NCBI GenBank assembly: GCA_014526335.1
Contig: JACTAT010000021.1
Location: 2,120,195 to 2,184,194, forward strand
DNA from: Chrysaora quinquecirrha
Lineage: Eukaryota; Cnidaria; Scyphozoa; Semaeostomeae; Pelagiidae
Length of the DNA: 64,000 bases
Direction of reading: 5' to 3'
In this document: positions 44,701 through 53,700 of the stretch, piece by piece
Position numbering within the stretch: position 1 is the first letter of the stretch
Layout: every line of letters starts with the position of its first letter
The notes under the pieces: generated by a model
What the model saw: the letters and a program-made list of their open reading frames with translations, nothing else
What the model was told of the DNA's origin: nothing
The model's database searches: none
Program-made: the position numbers and the translations under genes

Positions 44701-47700
44701 CATATGGGTCTGTTTTTCGTGAAGAATCTCTACACGTGGGTAGTCAGAATACTTTGAGATGTGGGTTACTCTTGAAGACCTGACTGTAGTCTTTTTTTTT
44801 TATATAGAATCAATTTAATGGCGGAAACCGGTTAAATGCCTTTCTTTATTAGCGCAAACTTTTAGATATTGCTATAAATGGGTGAAAACATTTCATGGTT
44901 TTTCTATACATGGGTCAGCAAATTTAGCGGTAGACATGGGTGGGTTTGGATAACGTGGGCGGCACGTCTAGTATGTCGAACAATGAAGTAAGCCCCTCCC
45001 CGGGTGAAGCTGAAAACCACTAGAAGGAAAGGTTGAATATTGAGACAAACGTCTATAAATTAGCAAGCCAATGAAAATTTCAAGAGAAATTTTTTTTTCA
45101 TTTTTGAAAACATGTTCGCATAGTTAAAAGAAGCTACCATTGGAAAAATAGTTAAAGTGTTTTCAAGTGACACTCTACAGAGTATGAAACGCCAGCAATA
45201 GACCACAACAATGAGCTAGCGAAGATTTATAGACAAAGATGCAGATGAAAAGGATCACTCAAAGTAATGAAGTTTTGTATTTAGTTTTGAGAACCAATTA
45301 GCACTCTCAGAATACAATAACCAATAAAAAAGAAAAGAGTTCAAGGAAGGTTCAGATTCTGAAGCCTCTAAATCAGTTCATAACCTTTTTCGAAGCCAGA
45401 ATAACACTTCTGCAGTGATCAAAAAAGGAAGAGTTATTAGGAATATACTGCTATTACAGGGGTTGAGTGGTTTAATAGTAAGAATTATCAACCCAAAGGC
45501 AAACGTACCTGAGACATTTGTCAGTCTGACGTAGAATGTTTCATTCAATTCAGGAATATTATCTTTTCTAATTTGCAGATTCAGACTTCCAGTTGTCGAT
45601 CCTTGCAGAAACATAACATTTCCCATGGTGTTGATGAATTCACTGTTCCTTGCAATTGGCATCTTTGCGCTTGACAATACTTCATATTCAACTGTTACGT
45701 TATTAAATGTTCCTCTGCTCCGCTGAATCCTGTTTAAGAAGAAATCCATTCAGATAAAAATAATTAATTAATTTACTTAGTGATTCCAGCAAAAGAAACT
45801 TTTTTGACGCCTGAATTGATTTAATTGGTCATCCTGCTGTATTCAGCGACCTGATTGGTGTTTAAAACACAATGGTAATTCAGCTTCACTTTCCCATTGA
45901 TGCAATTCGTGCCGCATCTGGGAATGAATTCCGCCTTAGTCATTTATTTCGGTCTGTTTCTGACGTTTATACTCTGAGGAGTGTCAGTCGAAAAAGCTTA
46001 TAAGCATGTCATAAGATGGCATGGCCTAGCCAAGTAGTTTTTTGGGAATTTTTAACAGATTTGTCTGTCAAATGGTAATATGAATATCTGATATAAAAGA
46101 AAAATGTTCAAGCTGCTCTGTCGTTCGTTACACTGCCATGTCGTCTCTGCCGCACTGTTTTTGGTCGCCATATTGGTTTTACAATTCATCTTGAAGCTTC
46201 GCTTCTCAAAAAGTCAACCTATGTCCTAAGACGGTTTTGTTTTTCTTGTCATTTTAAGTATTATCCCATCAAATCAAAATAATCAACGAGACTTACTCGA
46301 AAGAAACTGTGTCTCCTTCTGATGCAACTTTATATGAAGTACTTGCAGCAAACTGAAACACACCATACGGTTCGTCACTTGGCTCAATTGTTACCGTTGC
46401 CTCCATTGGGTGTATTAATACAGTATCTCCAGACGAGGCTACCAATCGAACTATAAAACTCTCTGAAATTTCCGGGATGTCGTCATCAAGTGTTCGAATA
46501 CTGATAACCTTGCTTGTCTCGCCAGCTAAGATTGTAACTGAGCGATTTGTGAATCCAACATAGTCTCCTGCTGATGTAGAGGCTGTGACGTCACTGGTAG
46601 AATAAGTGACGTCAATGTTTGTTGATAATGTTCGATTCAATACGATAGTCAAGTTGGTGATTTGTCCTTCAATGACTTTGATGTCAAATGGTGAGGCAAA
46701 GTATACTGGAGCATCATTTTGGTTGATAGTCAATAAAGCTTGCAGTGGGTTCTTTAATGTTGCTCTGCCAGATACATTAACCAGTGAAATTCTGAATGTT
46801 TCTTCGCCCTCTGGTATCTGAAAATACAATGCCACGTAAGTAATTCAAGCAGAGATGAAATGGAACACAGTATAACACTGAAAAACAAACATCTGAAATT
46901 TGCTCGTCAAGCGATTTTGAAAGTTTGGCCATGTCCCAAAACATTGCTTGACAAACAAAAGAAAAGCAGAATTTGTTGCACGATCTTTCTTGAAAAAGCT
47001 CAAAAGCTGTTTTTGCTTGAACAAAGCTGTTTTTGCTTGACGCAAGCAAAATATTTTTATGCGACCGGTCCAAACGGTAAAAATTTTACTTGACAAACAA
47101 ATTACAAATATTTGAAAAATAATGTTTATGTTTTGGTTAGGGCTTTGGTCATTATAAGCTAGCTATTTGTTCTAGCGCCCTCCCCAGAACTCTCACCAAC
47201 AATAAAATGGCCCACCAGAAGAATAATAGCCGAGCAAAAGAATGATGGCCCACCTTAGAGTCCATTAAACCGTAAAAGGATTGAGGGTAGCTTTATTATT
47301 GCCAATCAATTCTTAATGTATAAGAAATTTAAGGGGAGGTTGAAAGACAAAGGTTGCACTACATTGTGGAATGTTACTTAAGGGAACATTTCTAGTGCCT
47401 TTTCAAAGAAAAAAAGGATTGAATACGTCAGATATTATAAAATGAATAAATGATATATATTACAGAGTTACAGAATCGCTTTCAGTGACAATCTCATGTT
47501 AAAGCTAAGCAAAGGAACTTTTATGTCCGATCAAAAGGCCTCAAATTGAAGTAACAAACACTTATCATATCTCATACACAAACTATTACCTTATCTGGCT
47601 TAATTGTGATGTCCAATGCTTTATTTATTTCTCCTTCTGCAAAATCAACTTTCCCACTCAAAGGTTGAATGTCAAATGAAGCGTGGTCTTGACTGAGTGA

Positions 47701-50700
47701 AGTTACATTCCAGAAAACAGAAATTAATCCGAAACTGCCTCTCTCTCTTGTTATACCAAATGAAACCGTTCGGAAAGATTCTTTCATTTCGACTGAAAAC
47801 AAAAAATCATTTATATGTTTGGAGATATAATTTTACAATGGTTATTGCTATAAATCTACGTTGTTGAACAGAAAGTTGCTTTGGAAGAAATTATACAGAA
47901 TAAGAAACAGACTGATAAAACAAGTGCAAATGGGCCTTATAGGTTTACATGGTCATTTAAAAGGGTTTAAAACAGGGGTATAAGCATGATTACGAGGGGG
48001 TTATAAACATTGTAATAAGGGGTGATGCTATAAGCAGGATTATAAGCATGGTAGCAGGGAGGTTATAAAAATGGTTATAGGTTTAAAGTTGGAACAAGAT
48101 CTGATTCGCAGGTGGGTTTGAAGAAGCTCTAGACCAATTCTTGGTTCTTGAATTTTAGGAAAGGCACAGGAATAATCAATGACAACCCCAATATGTAAAT
48201 GGCTTAATAGGTAGTAGGCAAAATAAAAAATCTTGAACAAACCTGCTTTTTTATTGAGATTGCTTGGTAAATTGACAAATGAGAAAATCCCATTAGCATC
48301 ATCGTTCTGTAGTATGGTGACATTGACTACTGTGTTACTGCCCAATATGGTTCCATCGATCGATGTTAGAACAATTTCGAATGTTTCGTCGATCTGTGTT
48401 AAAGAAATAAACACGTAAGAATCAATAATTTACCTGAAAAAGGGTTTATTTGTATTGGAAAGATATGAAAGAGATGCTTTTTAATTAGAGAGATGCTTGT
48501 TAATCAGAGAGAGATGCTTGTTAATTAGAGAGAGATGCTTGTTAATTAGAGAGAGATGCTTGTTAATTAGAGAGATGCTTGTTGATTAGAGAGAGATGCT
48601 TATTAATTAGAGAGAGATGCTTGCTAATTAGAGAGAGATGCTTGTTAATTAGAGAGAGATGCTTGTTAATTAGAGATGCTTGCTAACTAGAGAGATGCTT
48701 GTTGATTAGAGAGGGATGCTTATTAATTAGAGAGAGATGCTGCTTGTTAATTAGAGAGAGATGCTTGTTGATTAGAGAGGATGCTTATTAATTAGAGAGA
48801 GATGCTGGTTAATTAGAGAAAGATGCTTGTTAGTGAGAGAGATGCCTTTAATTAGAGATTTCAAACTAGCTGAATTGAATCAACTTAATCGAATTAAAAA
48901 AGTAACAATTAAAAAACCTCAGGAATTGTGTCATCCTTTGGATAAACGTAGAATGACTTCTTAGTTTCTTGTGGATCAAATTTGAAGATACTTTGAAAAA
49001 CAGTGAAATCATCTTTTCCTTGAAGAAACAAGACATTGGATGGCTTAATAATTAGATTTGCACCAATGAAAATTTAAAATGTTCATAAACTAAACCTGAC
49101 GAATTCTATTAAATAAATTGATATATTAAGACTTAATAATTTAGATACCATTTCTAATTTCAACTTTGACTCTTTGGGTCGTCAGTTTTCCACCTCGTCG
49201 AACAACATCAAGAGTAAATAGTTGGTTTTCCTGGCAGGAAAAAGAAAAACAAATATTTATACCAAACCAAATTAAAATCAAAATACACTTTTGCTTAGCT
49301 TGCAGACTATGTTATTACAAAAACAACCTCCGGTTAAACGCTGAAATTTCGTGATTCTTACCCGAAGAACTAAGGAGCCAGTGAAGTTGAATTCAAACGT
49401 TCCTCCTGGGTTGTCATTTTTGTTTATCATCACATTTGCACGTGTCTAAATAAGAAACAATTACAATATTAGTAACATGCACTTCAATTAAACGAAGTCG
49501 AAGTTACGAAATTGTAATGCTACAAAATTTTTCAGCGGCAGCAGTTAACAACGTTAATATAAATAGCACACAGTGCAAACCCATGAGATGTCTTATTATT
49601 GATTACTAGACCTTTTCAAATGATTGCCTAAATTCATTCCTTATCTTAATAAGCTCTTCTACAGTACAATTCTTAAGTTATGGACCAGGACTATCAAGAA
49701 ACTAAATAGTAAGCTTTTTCTAGTCCTTTCACATGTAGTTGTATTAGTATATAGCAGTCTTTAATTCTGTTTTTTATTCTTATTATCATGAAGGCTTTTA
49801 ACTTGCTGGTATTTTAGTGTACTCAGTATCTGATAGTAAAAGCTTATGATGCAAACGATTTCATGTTTATCTCCTTATGCACATCAGAATCTGAATAAGC
49901 CATAGTGAGTTGCGCATTAAAATAATAGCGATTTAAGAATATGCTACTTATGACTTACTGCGCCGGTTCTCAGTCTTTCATTTTCTTCTGTTACATTTGT
50001 TAATTCAACAACAAAACTTTCATCAAGTTCAGGAATATTATCAGAATGAATTGTGATTGTCAAATTCACTCGATCGCTTCCTGCAGGATAAGATAGACCG
50101 GTTATTCAAAAAATCTGAATACAAGAAATAATACTTTAACAATAATAAACAATATAGAAAATTCGGTTCCTCTTGTACATCAGTACATAAGCTACATACA
50201 CATATATGTAGCTACTACATATTTTTGTAGCTATGCACAGTACATAAGCTTCATAAATCAAAACGAAGGACTTTCAGCCATAAACAGAAATTCTTCTGGG
50301 AATGTACATGTTATCAGATTTGGCACATGTCTGCTTTTTAAGAATTATTTTGACCTATAAACCATAGATCTATAATGGCTCAGCTTCGATAATAGATCCT
50401 TGACGTATTTCATCCTTTAAAGAGCTTATTTGAGGTGTGAAGGTGAAGGTGAAATGGTTTATTCATTTCCAGTTACTAGGATCGCAGTAATAGGCTAATT
50501 AATCGAGACCTTAACCCTGGCTGTAACGCTACCGAATGTAATGAAGTAAAAACACACCAGTATTACCTTTAGGAAAAAAGACTACTCCACTCCAAGATGA
50601 CACATCAGCGATGGTCAAGCTGTTTGAACCTGGTATTAGTCTCCAATATACAGTTGCTGGATTGGCAGTACCATCCCTCATTAATGGCAATGAGATATTA

Positions 50701-53700
50701 TAATCATCTTGAAGTTCATTGACTACGATGTTAACTGGGTTATTGAAGAATGCGATCTCTCCATCAGCTAAATCTGTTGTAATGTTCATATGCACTGTTC
50801 GTGGATTTCCAACCGATGGACTCTGAGGCTGTATGATGGTTGATTCTGAAAAATAAAACTTGCGATATTATCTTCCCAGAAGACTGAGTAAGACTGAGTC
50901 GGACGAGGCCCCTCTTTCATTAGCTGTTACCCACAGGTACGAAAAGATGCCACTCCAATCCATGACCCGAGGACCAATTACCCGCGTGCCTACTCTCTAA
51001 TGCTGAATGTTAAAACAGAGAGGCAATAAGCAGCACTTAAGTCTGTATCGTTCATTTATTTGGTATGAGTCAGTCATGGAGTAAGAGAACCCAAGACGTT
51101 CAGTAATCATTCGGAATAGGTGAAGAACATCAAGGCACAGACTATAAATGCTTTCTCTCGGGGAAATGGACTAACATAAATCGCGGGAATAACCCTCTTT
51201 AGCCCCCTTGCCACCACTCCTCAAGATCTCAAAACATGAAAAGATCAGAAAAATTCAAAACCTTTAATTTCAACTTACTTTCCACTTGCGCATCGTTCAA
51301 TCTCACGAGTATAACAGCGCCATTTTTCAGAAAACTGCTTTCTGATATCTGAATAACAATGGTCGCATTCCTTACACCTCCAGCCATAATTAACGAGTCT
51401 GCGTATATAAGCTGGACAGAGGATGACGGGATACTTGAACCAGGAAGCAAATAAACGGCTGTATAATTGATTCTGATTGGTCCAAATGTACCACCTGATC
51501 GCTGAAGAGATACGACGACTCTCCGAGGTGTTGACGACTGAAATGAAAAAGATGACAACAATAATGAGGCATCGTACAGACATCTTTGAAGTTAACAAAG
51601 CTAATTCCACCCAATTAGATGACTGACTTAGACGTGTGTTTCCATGAAATATCTGACAGATAATCCAAGCCTATATTTTAAATTGTAAAATTTCTAACAC
51701 GGGTTAGCCTGGTTTTTATCAGGGCTATGGGTCGCAAAGGGTGGTTGAATACAACCGCTCATTGTAGGTCTTTCTTCGGGTATGCTCTGTTCGAACCTTT
51801 ATCTCTTCTGCAGTCTGAAAAAGGAGACTTTGTTGGGTTCCAATTCTGGCCCTAAAAATGCACTTTCTTGCAAACGGAAGACTTGAGCGGTTGGTTTAGG
51901 AACTAGAATCCCTGCGAAATCTTGCTGTTCTTGAGTCAGGATATTTGGGGACCTGCAAAGTCTCCGATTTTCTCGAGAGCTGTCCAAAAGAACGGTGTTT
52001 CCATCTCATTGATGCTTCGAGGCAGAAAAGAGGCAGAAAAGGTTTCCAAAAGATCACATCTTGAATGATTAAAGAGGTCTGAAGAATATATACTTACCAA
52101 TATAACTCTATTCTCTGATTGACTCCCAAAGAAAACAACACCATATGCATTATCACTATCTTGAACGATGACTCTTAATCTTGGAACTCCAGCGGTAGAT
52201 GTAAATCTTGCTCCACCGGACACGTTATACAGTTCAAGATAAAAATCTCTCGCTTCGTTGGGTATCTGATCATTTTTAGCAGTTAAAATGATATTCTGTG
52301 TTGAAATACCATTTTGAAAGATTAGAGAGCCATTTACTTGGTTTAATACGTCAGATGGGATAACACTTGGGGAAACAGTGCCAGGGATGACTCTCCAATC
52401 GACAACAACAGTTCCAAAAGTACCACGCGATCGATTCACTTGTATGGTGGCAGAATTAATACCATCTTCATTTATAACGACGTTCGGAATATCAATGCTT
52501 TGAGAGTCGAATGATATCACTCCATGCGGGTCGTCATTTTTGGCGATGTTAACGACGAGGATACTCGGGTTGCCAAGGATACTTTGGACAGACGGGTTCG
52601 ACAAAACAACAGTAAAATTCTCCATAATTTCAGGGTGTGAATCTTTCAGAATTTGAACAGTGAATGTTTTCATAGTTTCTCCACTGTTAAATGTCAGCAT
52701 CCACTTTGTCTCTGATAATCAACCCCAGCTTTCGCTGTCCCATCAACTGTTGTGTAATTAACCGTACTGATGCCCAAAACAGATCCGATTTGTTCACCGT
52801 TGCTTATACCACGAGTAACCGTTATTGTAATGGTACTCAATTCAGAAGTGGTAATTGATGGTAATGTGAATTGTAATGGTGGATCATTAGCGGGAATCCT
52901 TAAGACGATTGATCTTAATGTTGAATTGATATTTGCGCCCCCGGTTGCGTTTATTAGTTGAATACTGAATTGCTCCTCTTTTTCGGCAATCTAAAACATA
53001 AAAAGAACCAAATATCGTCAATCTGTTGACTTAGAATTAAACTATCCTCGAGAGAACTTTTGAAAGCCAAAAACATGTCTAAACTAGGAGACATCTCCCA
53101 TCGATGTCTTCTAGTTAAGCCAACTCGGAAAATTTGTAGCGCACGACAATTTGTAGCGAGAGACACGCAAATGTTTCTGGGGGACATGACAGCAGAAACA
53201 TACCTTGTCCCGCGACTGGAGGGACATGCTGCTTGCTTGTTTTTCGCAAGTTTAGCCACCCTGGGACACGCCGAATACAATGTTGCACGCGACATGCCTC
53301 CTGGTTTAGCCATAGCTTCACGTTACGAAATACAATGTCTGCCAAACGTCGCTGGAACACTACCGTAGCTTGGGTTCGGGCCCTGACTTCACTAAGCTCC
53401 TGACACCACAAACAAGCTGGATAAGGTCACAACGTCACAGCACCTTCAAAGGCAAATGATTAAGTTCAGTTTTAGCTTCTGCTTTCAATGCTAGTAAACT
53501 TCTAGACCCAATAACTTGCTAGACCCAACACAACATTAATCAATGAAGAAAATTACAGCAAATATCAATAAAACCAATACTAAGATTCACTTACATTATC
53601 TGGTAACACTGAAATCCTCACTGTCTTTAATCGTTCTCCGTTCTCAAAAACGATATTTCCTGAAGTAGGAGAAATATCTGCAGCAGCAGCATTGAGACCA

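Noticed and set aside
48476..48862. Possible CRISPR array
   Set aside because: Units are tandem with no unique spacers, and the context is an animal intron.
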